From NCBI GenBank assembly GCA_965242975.1, contig CBDETS010000007.1, positions 806,001-870,000 of the forward strand: 64,000 nucleotides of DNA. Reading direction: 5' to 3'. This document shows positions 9,117 through 19,010 of this stretch, one piece after another. Each line of letters starts with the position of its first letter. The first letter of the stretch is position 1. The translations under genes were made by a program, and so were the position numbers. The stretch is from JAPPHA01 sp965242975. Its GTDB lineage: Bacteria > Pseudomonadota > Alphaproteobacteria > Rhodobacterales > Rhodobacteraceae. The notes under the pieces were generated by a model. It saw only the letters and a list, made by a program, of their open reading frames with translations. It was not told where the DNA came from and did no database searches.

Positions 9117-10934
9117 ATGCCACGATTTACGACGATTTCGTTTTCCGGTCTGTTGAGTGCGGCCATCGCGGCAATTTTTATTCCAGGTGAACCCGCCGCT
9201 GAACCAACATTTGGTATAGCCATGTACGGGAACCCCGAATTGGCGGAAGGATTCGAGGCACTTCCGTACGTCAATCCTGATGCTCCGAAGGGAGGCAAGA
9301 TCGTCTATGGTGAAGGAGGAGGGTTCGACTCGCTCAATCCGTACATCCTGAAAGGGCGCGCACCCTGGGGGATCCGCACCCACACGGTCGAGTCGCTCAT
9401 GGGGCGAAGTTGGGACGAACCCTTTACGCTGTACGGCCTGCTCGCCGAATCGATTGACGTCGGACCGAATCGGGAGTGGGTCGAGTTTACCCTGCGCGAG
9501 GAGGCGCGGTTTTCGGACGGTTCTCCGGTGACGGTTGACGATGTCTTGTGGTCGTTTGAAACTCTGGGGACGGTAGGACATCCCCGGTACAGCAATTCCT
9601 GGAAGAAGGTCGCGAGCGCGGAGCAGACCGGGCCGCTTTCAGTAAAATTCACATTCAATACGGTCGACCGGGAACTTCCCCTGATCATGGGGTTGAGGCC
9701 GGTTCTTCGCAAAGCCGACTGGGTCGGACGGGAATTCGCAGAGAGTTCGCTGGAACTGCTTACCGGATCCGGCCCCTATGTCATCGATGATTTCGAAGCC
9801 GGCCGGTTCATTTCGTTCCGGCGCAATCCTGACTACTGGGGCAAGGATCTTGGTTTCAACAGCGGCCGGCATAATTTCGATGAGATCCGTTACGAATATT
9901 TCGGCGATGGCGATGTCGTTTTTGAAGCGTTCAAGGCTGGTGAGACGTCCATCTTCAGGGAGTGGAATGCCGGGAAGTGGGAAACAGCCTATGATTTCCC
10001 GCGTGCGGAGTCCGGCGCCATCACGAAGTCGGAGATTCCCCACCGGCGGCCGTCCGGGATCAGGGGGTTCGTGTTCAATACGCGCAAACCGAAGTTCAAG
10101 GATTGGCGGGTCAGGGAAGCTCTGATCCACGCGTTCAACTTCGAGTTCATCAACCGGACGATCAACGGAGGCGGGCTGCCGCGCATCGCGTCATATTTTT
10201 CCAATTCGATTCTCGGCATGGTCGACGGCCCGGCTGAAGGACGGGTCCGGGAACTCCTGGTACCATATGAAGGCGAATTGCTTCCCGGAGCACTGGAGGG
10301 ATACTCCTTGCCGGTTTCAGATGGCGGCGAACGAAACCGTTCAAATCTCCGAAAGGCGACCAGGCTTCTTGCGGAAGCAGGGTGGACGGTTGTCGACGGT
10401 GTTCTCCGCGACGGTGACGGCACCGCATTCGAGATCGAATTCCTCGTCAATTCCGGCTCGACCGAGGCTGAAGCAATTCTCAACATCTTTTCCGACTCGC
10501 TCAGTCGTCTCGGAATCATGGCGACGATCACGTTGGTTGACAGTGCCCAAAACAAGGAACGCATGAACGTTTACGACTTCGACGTGACGGCTTACCGTCG
10601 TGGCCTGTCCCTTTCTCCCGGGAACGAACAATGGCTCTATTGGGGAAGCGACGGGGTCGAGACGCCTGGCACCAGGAACTACATGGGAATGAACAGCCCG
10701 GCGGCGGAGGCGATGATTGACGCCATCCTGTCGGCGAGGCACCGGGACGAATTCGTTGCGGCGACACGGGCGCTCGACCGAATTTTGACGACGGGCCGCT
10801 ACGTCATTCCCACCTGGCATTCACCGGTATCGAGATTAGCGCATGTATCAGAACTGAAATTTCCGGAGCGGTTGCCGATTTACGGGGATTGGATCGGATT
10901 CCTTCCGGATGTTTGGTGGTTTGAACAGGAATAG
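9117..10934 (+). CDS. Periplasmic peptide-binding protein, YejA-like (SBP family 5)
   Basis: The start at ATG 9117 has GGGAG upstream and is followed by a signal peptide (MPRFTTISFSGLLSAAIAAI). The 605-residue protein is a family 5 extracellular binding protein of the YejA / microcin C type: the N-terminal ALPYVNPDAPKGGKIVYGE and GGFDSLNPYILKG blocks, FTLREEARFSDGSPVTVDDV, GSGPYVIDDFEAGR, and the C-terminal WHSPVSRLAHVSELKFPER are characteristic. Such proteins deliver oligopeptides to an ABC importer. No yejB, yejE or ATPase gene follows; the next gene is on the other strand, so the partners must lie elsewhere or be lost. A short inverted repeat (GTGCGG / CCGCAC) follows the stop but lacks a T tract. 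Confidence 0.9.
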   Translation: MPRFTTISFSGLLSAAIAAIFIPGEPAAEPTFGIAMYGNPELAEGFEALPYVNPDAPKGGKIVYGEGGGFDSLNPYILKGRAPWGIRTHTVESLMGRSWDEPFTLYGLLAESIDVGPNREWVEFTLREEARFSDGSPVTVDDVLWSFETLGTVGHPRYSNSWKKVASAEQTGPLSVKFTFNTVDRELPLIMGLRPVLRKADWVGREFAESSLELLTGSGPYVIDDFEAGRFISFRRNPDYWGKDLGFNSGRHNFDEIRYEYFGDGDVVFEAFKAGETSIFREWNAGKWETAYDFPRAESGAITKSEIPHRRPSGIRGFVFNTRKPKFKDWRVREALIHAFNFEFINRTINGGGLPRIASYFSNSILGMVDGPAEGRVRELLVPYEGELLPGALEGYSLPVSDGGERNRSNLRKATRLLAEAGWTVVDGVLRDGDGTAFEIEFLVNSGSTEAEAILNIFSDSLSRLGIMATITLVDSAQNKERMNVYDFDVTAYRRGLSLSPGNEQWLYWGSDGVETPGTRNYMGMNSPAAEAMIDAILSARHRDEFVAATRALDRILTTGRYVIPTWHSPVSRLAHVSELKFPERLPIYGDWIGFLPDVWWFEQE

Positions 10935-11069
10935 GTAAACCGAGTGTGCGGCGCATCCGCACCCGGCCAGCTGTTCGTCAGCTTGGCTTGACTTTCCTGA
11001 ATTGCACAGAGGTCGCGGCAGTTGGCGTGTTGTGTTGTCCAGTGACGGTGGTTGGCGAGCGACGTGGGG

Positions 11070-11744
11070 TCAGTTTTTCGGAGTAATTTCCGTTTGCCCG
11101 GTCAGAACGGGTTGCCCGGGATTTGCGGAGACCCTGTTTTTGCCGGAGCCCTCGTGAGGGACCACCAATCCGGCTGATATGACCAGTTTTGCCGCATCGT
11201 CGATTTCCATGTCGAGAACGATGATGTCGCGGCGAGGTACGAACAGAAGGAACCCCGAGGTCGGGTTCGGAGTAGTGGGCAAGAAGATGCTGAGCATTTC
11301 GCCTTGGTCCGCCTTTTCCAGAACTTCGCCGCTGGCACTTGTCGAAATGAACGCGACGGCCCAGATCCCTTTGCGCGGATACTCAACCAGACATGCCGTC
11401 TGAAACGTTGCGTTCTGCTGATTGAGGATCGTTTCGATGATTTGTTTGGCACCATTGTAGATCCACCGAACGACGGGAGTCCTGTCGACAGCAGCTTCGA
11501 CCAACCGAACGATTTGCCGGCCAACGTATCCCTTTGCGACGGCGCCGACGAATGTCGTGAAGACAACGAAGACTATGATTCCGACGCCGCGAATCTGGAG
11601 TTCGTAGTGAATCAGCGGGTTGAATGCGTCAGGGATCAGAGGAAGGATGCGGTCATCCACGAAACCGGCAAACGTCCAAACCACATAAAATGTGAGAATG
11701 GTCGGCAAGACAACCGCAAGTCCGGTCAGAAAGTTCGCGCGCAT
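11070..11744 (-). CDS. DUF502 inner-membrane protein
   Basis: The protein has 224 residues. Two N-terminal membrane segments (residues about 5-30 and 50-75) flank a short loop. A conserved soluble region with PVVRWIYNGAKQIIETI and VEYPRKGIWAVAFIS follows, and FLPTTPNPTSGFLLFVPRRD is the hallmark of DUF502. The function of the family is unknown; members are small inner-membrane proteins widespread in proteobacteria. It stands alone between long gaps. Confidence 0.9.
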   Translation of the reverse strand: MRANFLTGLAVVLPTILTFYVVWTFAGFVDDRILPLIPDAFNPLIHYELQIRGVGIIVFVVFTTFVGAVAKGYVGRQIVRLVEAAVDRTPVVRWIYNGAKQIIETILNQQNATFQTACLVEYPRKGIWAVAFISTSASGEVLEKADQGEMLSIFLPTTPNPTSGFLLFVPRRDIIVLDMEIDDAAKLVISAGLVVPHEGSGKNRVSANPGQPVLTGQTEITPKN

Positions 11745-11945
11745 TCGACTAATTGACCAATTTATTGACGTCCATGTCGACCGTCGGAACGAGGGTTCCG
11801 GTTTGTAAAGCCTATCTCGACATCAGTGGACCTCACTCCAGAATTACTTAGGGAAACAAGGGCACTATGGCAAGAATGGTGATTCCGGCAGGTCTCCTCC
11901 CGCAAGAGACGTGCACCTGCGACGCTTCCGTCACGACCTGGAAAA

Positions 11946-12356
11946 TCATCGACATCGGATCTTTGAGAAGGCGTTTCGTTCGGTTACGCGTGCCGAACAT
12001 GCCGAGAGCGTTGGCCTGAAGGGGCAGGGGTCGCATCTCGGACCGGCCAGTCGGCCGCCTTCCTCCCTCAAAATTTCTTCGGCCCGTTTGTCGAGACTGA
12101 CGCCGGACAGTTCCGCGGCACGGTGAAGAGCAGGAGATACGCGAAACATGACACGGCCGGAACAGGATTCCTTGGGGGTTTTTCGGGTCGCTACAGAACC
12201 GTCGTCGGCTTCGTGAAAGGCAGCGTCCGGTTCTGGAGCAACCCCGACGTGAATACCAACGGTATCCTGGAGGCCAACAATGCGACCGACCAAAACGGCA
12301 TCCTCGTCATCAAATTCGACGCGTGCCGAATGAGCTTGGCAGTTGAATCCGTTCAT
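11946..12356 (-). pseudogene. hicB: Degenerate HicB-family antitoxin
   Basis: Two parts of a HicB antitoxin can be read in one frame. The N-terminal partial RNase-H-fold domain gives SARVEFDDEDAVLVGRIVGL ... AAFHEADD, where functional members have a longer AVDDY segment. The C-terminal ribbon-helix-helix part gives SGRVMFRVSPALHRAAELSG ... AEEILREE. Short segments are missing between the halves, and the frame runs about 40 residues past the normal end. No hicA toxin gene is visible within 400 bases on either side. I infer a decaying orphan antitoxin. Confidence 0.6.
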
Positions 12357-12748
12357 GGCTTGCCTCCAACCGGCACCAGGAATTCACACGCGTCCCGGAC
12401 CTGAAAACTCTTTTTCTGTCCCCGATGACGAGGGCGTGAGACCAGGAGCCTCGGACGGTTCCGTTCCAGTTGAACAAAGGAAATGCGACCGCATCCAGCC
12501 CTTTTTATGCAGTGCAGGTGCGGTCGCTGGAAACACCGCGTGGAATTATCAGCGAGTTCTCCTGGATTTCGGTTCACCGAGGGGGGAAGGGTGCGCGAGG
12601 GACTTGGGGCATTGGCCGTTGACCTGGCTCGCGTCGAAACTCTTTCTGATGTTGGGATTGACGGCAATTTCGTGAGTCGATGAACAGCCCCCGGAACCAC
12701 GCCATTCGATGATGCCCCAAGTTCGTCGGCGGTTTGCAGAATTGTCCT
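12357..12748. other. Intergenic, no recognisable gene
   Basis: This lies between the hicB remnant and the end of psuG. I looked for a hicA reading frame and a terminator and found neither. Confidence 0.4.
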
Positions 12749-13699
12749 CTATCGGATTGCCTGGTCCACCGAGCCTCCCGACGGAAGATACTCAAGCTGA
12801 CTTACGGAGTTCGCGATTTCGGCAGCCAGCTTGGCGTTGTTCTCGAGCAACGCGACATTGGCGCGCAGCGACCGGCCAGCGGTTGTTTCGAGAATCCTCT
12901 GAAGCAGGAAAGGCGTCAATTCCTTTGACCTGACGCCCAGTTTTCTCGCATCACGGGTAGCAGATTCGACGGCCGGTTCAATTATTTCACGTGGAATTTC
13001 GTCGTTCTCGGGCACCGGATTGGCGACAAGTTGACCACCGATGAGGCCAAGAGATTTCCGCTCCAAATGCATTCGCGCGATTTCGCTGACGGAGTCGACC
13101 CTGAGAGGTGCTGGAATTCCCGAAGATTTCGACCAGAATGCAGGAAACTCTTCTGCTCCGAAAACCAGAACGGGAACGCCGAGGGACTCGAGCACTTCGA
13201 GCGTCATGGCAACGTCAAGAATCGCTTTTGCCCCTGCGGACACAACGGTGACAGCAGTTCTGGCCAATTCATGAAGGTCCGCCGAAACGTCGAATGTCCT
13301 TGACCCACCTCTGTGCACTCCGCCAATTCCTCCAGTCGCGAAGACCCGGATCCCGGCCAGATTGGCGGCAATCATGGTTGCGGCGACCGTGAGTGAACCG
13401 GTGCCTCCGGTGACGAGGCAATGGACCAGAGAGTTCCGCGACAGCTTGGAGACTCCTTCGGAGTGGGCAAGAAATTCCAACTCATCTGCTTCAAGTCCGA
13501 TGCGTAAACGACCGGAAACAACAGCAATTGTTGCCGGAACTGCCCCTGAGCTCCGAATGATCTCCTCCATGGAAATTGCCGTCTGCACGTTCTCGGGATA
13601 CGGAAGTCCATGGGAAATGGCCGTGCTCTCCAACGCTACGACGGGTCCTCCGGTCGCTATTGTCTCTCCAACTTCGGGGGTTAATTCAGGTGAAATCAT
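12749..13699 (-). CDS. psuG: Pseudouridine-5'-phosphate glycosidase PsuG
   Basis: This enzyme splits pseudouridine 5'-phosphate reversibly into uracil and ribose 5-phosphate. The start ATG 13699 overlaps the end of psuK by 14 bases and begins the conserved protein (316 residues). Family blocks are present: VALESTAISHGLPYPENV, VTGGTGSLTVAATMIAANLAG, FATGGIGGVHRGG, VVSAGAKAILDVAMTLE, and ALLENNAKLAAEIA near the end. It acts after the pseudouridine kinase encoded just upstream, and together they recycle pseudouridine from RNA breakdown. Confidence 0.95.
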   Translation of the reverse strand: MISPELTPEVGETIATGGPVVALESTAISHGLPYPENVQTAISMEEIIRSSGAVPATIAVVSGRLRIGLEADELEFLAHSEGVSKLSRNSLVHCLVTGGTGSLTVAATMIAANLAGIRVFATGGIGGVHRGGSRTFDVSADLHELARTAVTVVSAGAKAILDVAMTLEVLESLGVPVLVFGAEEFPAFWSKSSGIPAPLRVDSVSEIARMHLERKSLGLIGGQLVANPVPENDEIPREIIEPAVESATRDARKLGVRSKELTPFLLQRILETTAGRSLRANVALLENNAKLAAEIANSVSQLEYLPSGGSVDQAIR

Positions 13700-14588
13700 T
13701 TTCCGTTGCCAACTCTTCCAAAAATCGTACGGAGGCGTCCACTGCCTGATCGAGTGCCTTTCGCGCGGGCGTTCCACTCAGTTCAGCGGCGATATGGCCT
13801 GCCGCCAGGACGTCTCCTGCTCCGGTGAAACGCCCGCCGGTCACGATGCGCTTCGGACGGGAACTCGCCACGGTTGTGTTCCCGGCAATGGCCGTTCCAC
13901 GTTTCCCGTCGGTCACGACAATTCGCGCTCTGGCCTCCGAAGCGAGACAGGCCGCAGCTGACACGGCATTGATGAACCTGGTTCCGCCCAAGTAGCCCGC
14001 TTCAACTCGATTGAGATACAGGGTCGCCTTTTTTCGCGACAAAAATCCGGCGAGCCGTTTTACCTTCGTGGGGGAAGAGGCGACGACTCGGAGGTCTGCG
14101 TCAACCAGGCCGGGCAATTCGAGAATTCGCTCGATTGCCGCATCCGGCAGGTTGCCATCGACGACAACCGTCCCGTCGAACGGGTGTCCCGAGGATGTCA
14201 ACGTTCGGTCCGCGAGCGGAGCAAGGATGTCGTCGGTAGACGACTCGAGACCACGCAGGTCGGCAACGGCCCCGACGAGGCCGTTGATGTCTTCGACCGC
14301 AACGTATCTGTCCGTGTTGCCTGATCGGGTCCGGTGAACGCAGCTGACGTCTATCCCGTGTGAAACCGCAAACTCGAGAAGTTCGTCTCCCTCGGAGTCA
14401 GTTCCAACGGAAGCCAGCATCATGACGTCGACTCCGGACCTCCGAAGTTCCCGGGCCACATTCAGGGCGACGCCGCCTGGCCTACGGGCGACCGACCCCG
14501 GAACATCATCCCCGGGATTGATGACCGAAGAGGTATTCCCAATGATGTCCCAGTGCATGGACCCGATGCACAAAACCGAATTAGCCAT
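13686..14588 (-). CDS. psuK: PfkB-family pseudouridine kinase PsuK
   Basis: This 300-residue ribokinase-family protein has the opening GSMHWDIIGN, the Gly-rich GGVALNVARELRRSG, and the ATP and catalytic-base motif GGRFTGAGDVLAAG near residue 265. Its overlap with psuG identifies the substrate as pseudouridine, phosphorylated at the 5' position. ATG 14588 is preferred over a TTG three codons upstream. The pair is transcribed leftwards as one unit, kinase first. Confidence 0.88.
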   Translation of the reverse strand: MANSVLCIGSMHWDIIGNTSSVINPGDDVPGSVARRPGGVALNVARELRRSGVDVMMLASVGTDSEGDELLEFAVSHGIDVSCVHRTRSGNTDRYVAVEDINGLVGAVADLRGLESSTDDILAPLADRTLTSSGHPFDGTVVVDGNLPDAAIERILELPGLVDADLRVVASSPTKVKRLAGFLSRKKATLYLNRVEAGYLGGTRFINAVSAAACLASEARARIVVTDGKRGTAIAGNTTVASSRPKRIVTGGRFTGAGDVLAAGHIAAELSGTPARKALDQAVDASVRFLEELATENDFT

Positions 14589-14995
14589 TCGACCCAAGTG
14601 AGTGAATTACAATGTTGAATTGCGACATTACCGCCGGGGCTCGCAATTGGAAGAGTTGCGCTGGAGTTTTGGTGGCGATTTGGACGGGAGGCCACAGTCC
14701 CTGGTTGTGAATTGCAGGTTTGCCGGCCTGAAGAGAGTGAATTCGAAGCACCCTCGTCGCAGCTACCGACTTCCGGTTCGTTGGACCAGTCCGGTCAAGC
14801 GATGTCATCTCTTGGTTAGGAAGTTCTCGCTTCGACAGGCCCCCCGCAGCTGGGGCTGTCCAAGTTTCCCGGGACTCCTGGAATTTCTTACCCTGAGTGA
14901 AGGGAGGTGTTGAGCAGGAGCAGACGAATTGTGTGGTTCGGGGCGTCCCGAAAGTGTCGATTGACCCAGTGGCGGCCATGCGCCAAACCGCGTGA
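14589..14995. other. Divergent intergenic region
   Basis: About 400 bases separate psuK (leftward) and the ABC-F gene (rightward). It must hold both promoters; I see no gene and no convincing operator. Confidence 0.4.
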
Positions 14996-16861
14996 ATGCT
15001 GCAAATATGCGACATCCGGTTTGGCTACGACGGCGTACCACTGTTCGAGGGCGCGAGCGTCACGATCCCCAGAGGCCACAAGGTCGGTCTCGTCGGACGG
15101 AACGGAACCGGAAAAACAACTTTGTTCCGCTTGATACGCGGTGAGTTTGAACTTGAATCCGGCGAAATTCGGCAACCGAAGAACACCCGGGTCGGTGGCG
15201 TTGATCAAGATCCGGAGGACGGGGGGTCACTCATCGAAGCGGTGCTTGCAGCTGACACGGAACGCGCCGCCCTGCTTGAGGAGAACTCCAGCGACCCGGT
15301 TCGTATCGCGGAGGTCCAGGCGCGGCTTACGGAGATCGACGCCTGGTCCGCCGAGGGTCGTGCAAGCGCCATTCTCAAGGGTCTCGGCTTCCCACCCGAC
15401 CAGCACATGTCGCCAATTTCCGAGCTTTCTGGCGGGTGGCGCATGCGGGTGGTTCTTGCCGCAACGCTCTTTTCCTGCCCAGATCTCCTACTTCTCGACG
15501 AGCCGACGAACTTTCTCGATCTCGAGGGTGCCCTCTGGTTACAGGGTTACCTTGCAAGTTATCCGCGAACGGCCTTGATCATCAGCCACGACCGAAGCCT
15601 CCTGAATCGGGCCGTTGGGTCGATCCTGCATCTCGAGCAGCGAAAATTCATGTTGTACCGTGGGGGATACGACCAGTTCGCGCGTCAACGCGCCGAACGC
15701 GCTCGGCATTCGGCCGCGGTTGCGAAGAAGCAGGAAGCGCGCCGCTCGCGGCTCCAGTCCTACGTCGACCGGTTTCGTTACAAGGCTGACAAGGCGAAAC
15801 AGGCCCAATCGCGGCTGAAAATGATCAAGCGCATGGTTCCGGTCGTTGCTCGTTCCGGAAACGACCATACGGCCTTTCGCTTTTCGGAACCCGAAAACCT
15901 TCTGCCGCCGCTCATCTCGCTTGAGGGAGTCAGTGCAGGCTACGATGGGCAGGAAGTATTGCGACAATTGAACCTTCGCGTCGACCAGGATGACCGCATT
16001 GCGCTTCTTGGGCGAAATGGGGAGGGGAAATCCACGTTTGCCAAGTTGCTGTCGGACCGTCTCGAAACACTTGACGGCCGTGTCGTCCGGGCCAGGAGGC
16101 TCCGGGTCGGCTACTTCGCCCAGCACCAGATCGAGGAACTTCGCCCTGATGAAACGCCCCTTGAGCACCTTGCTCGGGAGTTGCCCGGCAAGTCTCCGCA
16201 GGTGTTGCGGTCAACGGTCGCGCAATTCGGATTGACCAGCCAACAGGCCGAACTAACGGTCGCGCAGCTTTCGGGGGGGCAGCAAGCCCGTCTTTCGCTT
16301 CTCCTTGCCACTTGCAACTCACCTCACGTGCTCGTGCTCGACGAACCGACCAACCACCTTGATATCGAAAGTCGGGAAGCCCTTGTTGAGGCGCTGAATG
16401 CCTTTTCGGGGGCGGTCATACTGATCAGCCATGATGCGTATCTGATCTCGCATGTCGCAGACCGCCTCTGGCTCGTGGGGAACGGTACGGTTCTGCCATA
16501 TGACGATGATCTCGATGCGTACAGCAGTCAGGTCCTCACGAAAGACAAGCCCGCGAAGGCTCAGAAACCTGCTCGACGGATGCCTGGTGCCAGTTCGCGC
16601 CTGCGGGCTCTGAGAGCCGAACTTCGAAAATGTGAAGTGCGAGTTCAGAGGCTCGTTCACCTTCGTCAGGAGCTCGCGAAAGAACTGTCCGACCCGGGGA
16701 TTTATACTCCGGACCGGGCGCCTGAAATGATCACGAGACAGAAACGTTATGCCGAAATCGAAGACCGTCTTGACCGGGCCGAAAACCTGTGGCTTGCCGC
16801 GCAGGAGAAACTGGAAACGGCGGAAACCAATTCGGCCACCGGAGTTCGTCCGGACCGGTGA
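14996..16861 (+). CDS. ABC-F family ATPase (Uup/YheS type)
   Basis: This 621-residue soluble protein has two ABC cassettes and no membrane domain. Cassette 1: Walker A GRNGTGKTT (residues about 35-43), signature LSGGWRMR, Walker B LLLLDEPTNFLDLE. Cassette 2: Walker A GRNGEGKST, signature LSGGQQARLS, Walker B VLVLDEPTNHLDIES. The linker with YRGGYDQFARQRAERARH and RYKADKAKQAQSRLKMIKRM is typical of the YheS/ABCF3 group. A charged coiled-coil tail follows residue 520. ABC-F proteins bind the ribosomal E site and relieve translation stalls or resist antibiotics; which role applies here is not clear. Confidence 0.93.
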   Translation: MLQICDIRFGYDGVPLFEGASVTIPRGHKVGLVGRNGTGKTTLFRLIRGEFELESGEIRQPKNTRVGGVDQDPEDGGSLIEAVLAADTERAALLEENSSDPVRIAEVQARLTEIDAWSAEGRASAILKGLGFPPDQHMSPISELSGGWRMRVVLAATLFSCPDLLLLDEPTNFLDLEGALWLQGYLASYPRTALIISHDRSLLNRAVGSILHLEQRKFMLYRGGYDQFARQRAERARHSAAVAKKQEARRSRLQSYVDRFRYKADKAKQAQSRLKMIKRMVPVVARSGNDHTAFRFSEPENLLPPLISLEGVSAGYDGQEVLRQLNLRVDQDDRIALLGRNGEGKSTFAKLLSDRLETLDGRVVRARRLRVGYFAQHQIEELRPDETPLEHLARELPGKSPQVLRSTVAQFGLTSQQAELTVAQLSGGQQARLSLLLATCNSPHVLVLDEPTNHLDIESREALVEALNAFSGAVILISHDAYLISHVADRLWLVGNGTVLPYDDDLDAYSSQVLTKDKPAKAQKPARRMPGASSRLRALRAELRKCEVRVQRLVHLRQELAKELSDPGIYTPDRAPEMITRQKRYAEIEDRLDRAENLWLAAQEKLETAETNSATGVRPDR

Positions 16862-17230
16862 CATTCGGGTACGAAATGCTGGTCGCGTACGGTATGCATT
16901 CCGGACACCGTCGTGTGCAGATCCGGATTGGATGGATGCCAGGCCCGTGCGTGTTCGTTCCTGGCCACATGGTTCAAATCCGGTACTGGCATCTTGTCTC
17001 CACATCCTGGGCACGCGCCAATAAGGAGTCGCAATTTTTGAGCCGCGCCTGACAACGTCGCGTACATGATTGAACGAAGTCCCACTTTTGCCATCAGGTC
17101 TGCAAAATGAAGGGCCATTTTCAGGTATTCACGCCAGGCACGGTTGACCTCCGCGGGCATCGGTCGGATACTGGCCGGGTAGCCGGAGTTGGCGAACGCG
17201 CGTCCGGCACAGTTGCGGAGCATTGGGCCT
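16862..17230. other. Intergenic, no supported gene
   Basis: A minus-strand frame here contains a CPGCGDK-like motif, but it runs into the ABC-F gene as an antisense frame and resembles nothing I know. I do not call it. Confidence 0.3.
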
Positions 17231-17632
17231 ATGCAAATCCATCGTGCAGGATCACGTCCTTCAAGCGAGGGGCCAAGTGAACATTTTTCCGGCCACGTTC
17301 GCGTGGATCCGGTAATCTCGGCTCCCGACCCGGCGCGTGTGCGGGTCGTTACCGTTACTTTCGAGCCACGCGCGCGTACTGCCTGGCATACCCACCCGCT
17401 CGGACAAGCACTTTTCGTCGTCGCCGGGAAAGGCCGTGTCCAGACAGATGGCGGTCCGATTCACGACATTCTGCCTGGAGACGTCGTCTGGTTTGATCCA
17501 GGAGAGCGCCACTGGCACGGTGCGGCGCCGGAGACGGGAATGACGCATATCGCGATCCATGAGGCAGTCGGAGGCTCAAATGTTACGTGGCTTGAGCATG
17601 TCACCGATGCAGAATACGCAGGCGAATCCTGA
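17231..17632 (+). CDS. Cupin-domain protein
   Basis: The 133-residue protein starts at ATG 17231, with GGAG 11 bases upstream. It is a single cupin barrel. Motif 1 is AWHTHPLGQALFVVAGKGRV, with two metal-binding His and, instead of the usual Glu, a Gln. Motif 2 is ILPGDVVWFDPGERHWHGA, which supplies the last His. Small cupins of this type include dioxygenases, isomerases and dehydratases as well as proteins of unknown activity, so the substrate cannot be inferred. It is a single-gene unit next to an IS5-family element. Confidence 0.85.
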   Translation: MQIHRAGSRPSSEGPSEHFSGHVRVDPVISAPDPARVRVVTVTFEPRARTAWHTHPLGQALFVVAGKGRVQTDGGPIHDILPGDVVWFDPGERHWHGAAPETGMTHIAIHEAVGGSNVTWLEHVTDAEYAGES

Positions 17633-17739
17633 GTGAAAGATCTCACTTTGCCTGGCACCGTCAGAACTGCGGCGGGCGGGTGCATCGGGAGGACGGCAAA
17701 TCCGGGAATGCCCGGCCAGGTACCCGATAAGGCTCCTTC

Positions 17740-18701
17740 AGAGCTTGAATCATAATTCGATTTCGCGGTTTTTCCGTTCTGTTTCAATCGGATGCCTCCC
17801 GTGCCACCCGCCGCATCATGAACCGGCAAGCCGCCAGCTGACACCACGCCAACGAACTCGCCAGGCTCCGCTCGTAATCCTTCGAAAGGCGCCGACAACG
17901 CGACATTCAGGCAAACGTCCGCTCCACAACCCAGCGACGATACAGCACCGTTAAGCATTTGATATCCTTCGGTTTTTCCACGATCTCAAGCAGACCGCCA
18001 AGGCCATGCTCCCCCAGCTTCGAGACAAGCTTCGGACCCTGGTAGCTGCCGTCGGCCCACAGTTTCGTCACCGCGGACGCCTTCTCAAGCATCCGCAGTA
18101 TCACCGCAGGAGCACCGTCCCGGTCCTGCACGTCGGCCGCATGAACCGCGATCACGATCGGCAACCCCTCGACGTCGACGGCAATGTGGCGTTTGCGGCC
18201 CTTGACCTTCTTGCCCGCATCGTAGCCGGCGGGGGCGCCACTCTCCGTCGTCTTCACCGACTGGCTGTCGATCGCCGCCGCCGTCGGCTCTTCGGAGCGT
18301 TTCGCCAGCTCCCGCGCATGCCCGTGCAGTACGTCCGTCATCTGTTCGAAAACACCGCTGTTCCGCCAGGAGCAGTAATAGTTCTGAACCGTCGTAAACG
18401 GCGGAAAACACTTCGGAATCGCACGCCACTGGCCTCCGGTTCCCAACATGTACTGGATGGCGTTGAAAACCTCGCTCAGATTTCCGTCGTGCGCTGACGC
18501 CCCATCCGTGAGGGCGGCGGAAGAAGCGGCTCGATCAGCTCCCATTCCGAGTCGGTCAAATCAGTTTCACAGCGTTCGCCATTTCGTTTATATGTCTTCT
18601 GCGCGGCCTTGCTCCAGGATATGTGGACCTCCTCGTCTGTCGTCGAAAACTGACTCGGAATACCACATCTCGCGGGGTCGCGCACTTTTTGGTCAAGCTC
18701 T
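17740..18701 (-). mobile_element. Dead IS5-family (IS427-like) insertion sequence
   Basis: The transposase remnant is flanked by a likely inverted repeat: AGAGCTTGA at 17740-17748, and its complement in GGTCAAGCTCT at 18691-18701, preceded by CACTTTTT as in many IS5-family ends. Only about nine terminal bases match well, and I see no clear target duplication, so the ends are approximate. A similar solo end lies at 57460-57470. Confidence 0.55.
17784..18616 (-). pseudogene. IS5-family transposase, broken by a stop codon
   Basis: The N-terminal part (KTYKRNGERCETDLTDSEWE, LIEPLLPPPSRMGRQRTTEI) ends at a TGA near 18476. The rest (LSEVFNAIQYMLGTGGQWRA, AAIDSQSVKTTESG, KVKGRKRHIAVDVEG, ADGSYQGPK) continues in the -1 frame. 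Many IS5/IS427 elements have such a two-frame layout, so this shift may be natural. The TGA at 17907-17909 is not: it replaces the expected Trp in VVERTFAW, and 41 in-frame codons then complete the C-terminus (SRCRRLSKDYERSLAS) to 17784. No good start codon remains; the likely start ISW reads ATA. The element is inactive. Confidence 0.8.
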
Positions 18702-19010
18702 CGGACATGGTAATCTCGTGACACGCCGGACATTTCAAAACTCGTTCAATTGACACGGGGAACGTCATGACATGTCATGAAGCAGTTCGAAGAGATGAAA
18801 GAGTGCGTGTGAACGCAGTCAGGGGAAACGCGGCGCCTTGCGGCGCTGGACACTCTGCTTTTGAGAAATGATTCCGATCTTGCCATGGTTTGCCGAGTAA
18901 AGTAACAGCGGCGCATATCGCAGGCGGGTTCGGGCGGCTACGATTGGGTAGCGTCCACCGGTTGAACATGTGTTCTTGATCCGCCGAGGCCAAACCGGAA
19001 AGGAAATTGG
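18702..19010. other. rpsB upstream region
   Basis: About 310 bases between the IS5-family end and rpsB. It must contain the rpsB promoter and leader. I see no gene and cannot name a specific autoregulatory structure. Confidence 0.4.

Noticed and set aside
10945..10961. Inverted repeat GTGCGG/CCGCAC after the peptide-binding-protein gene as a terminator
   Set aside because: The stem has only six pairs and no T run follows.
16747..17223. Minus-strand frame with a CPGCGDK motif
   Set aside because: About half of it is antisense to the ABC-F gene and the rest matches no family I know.
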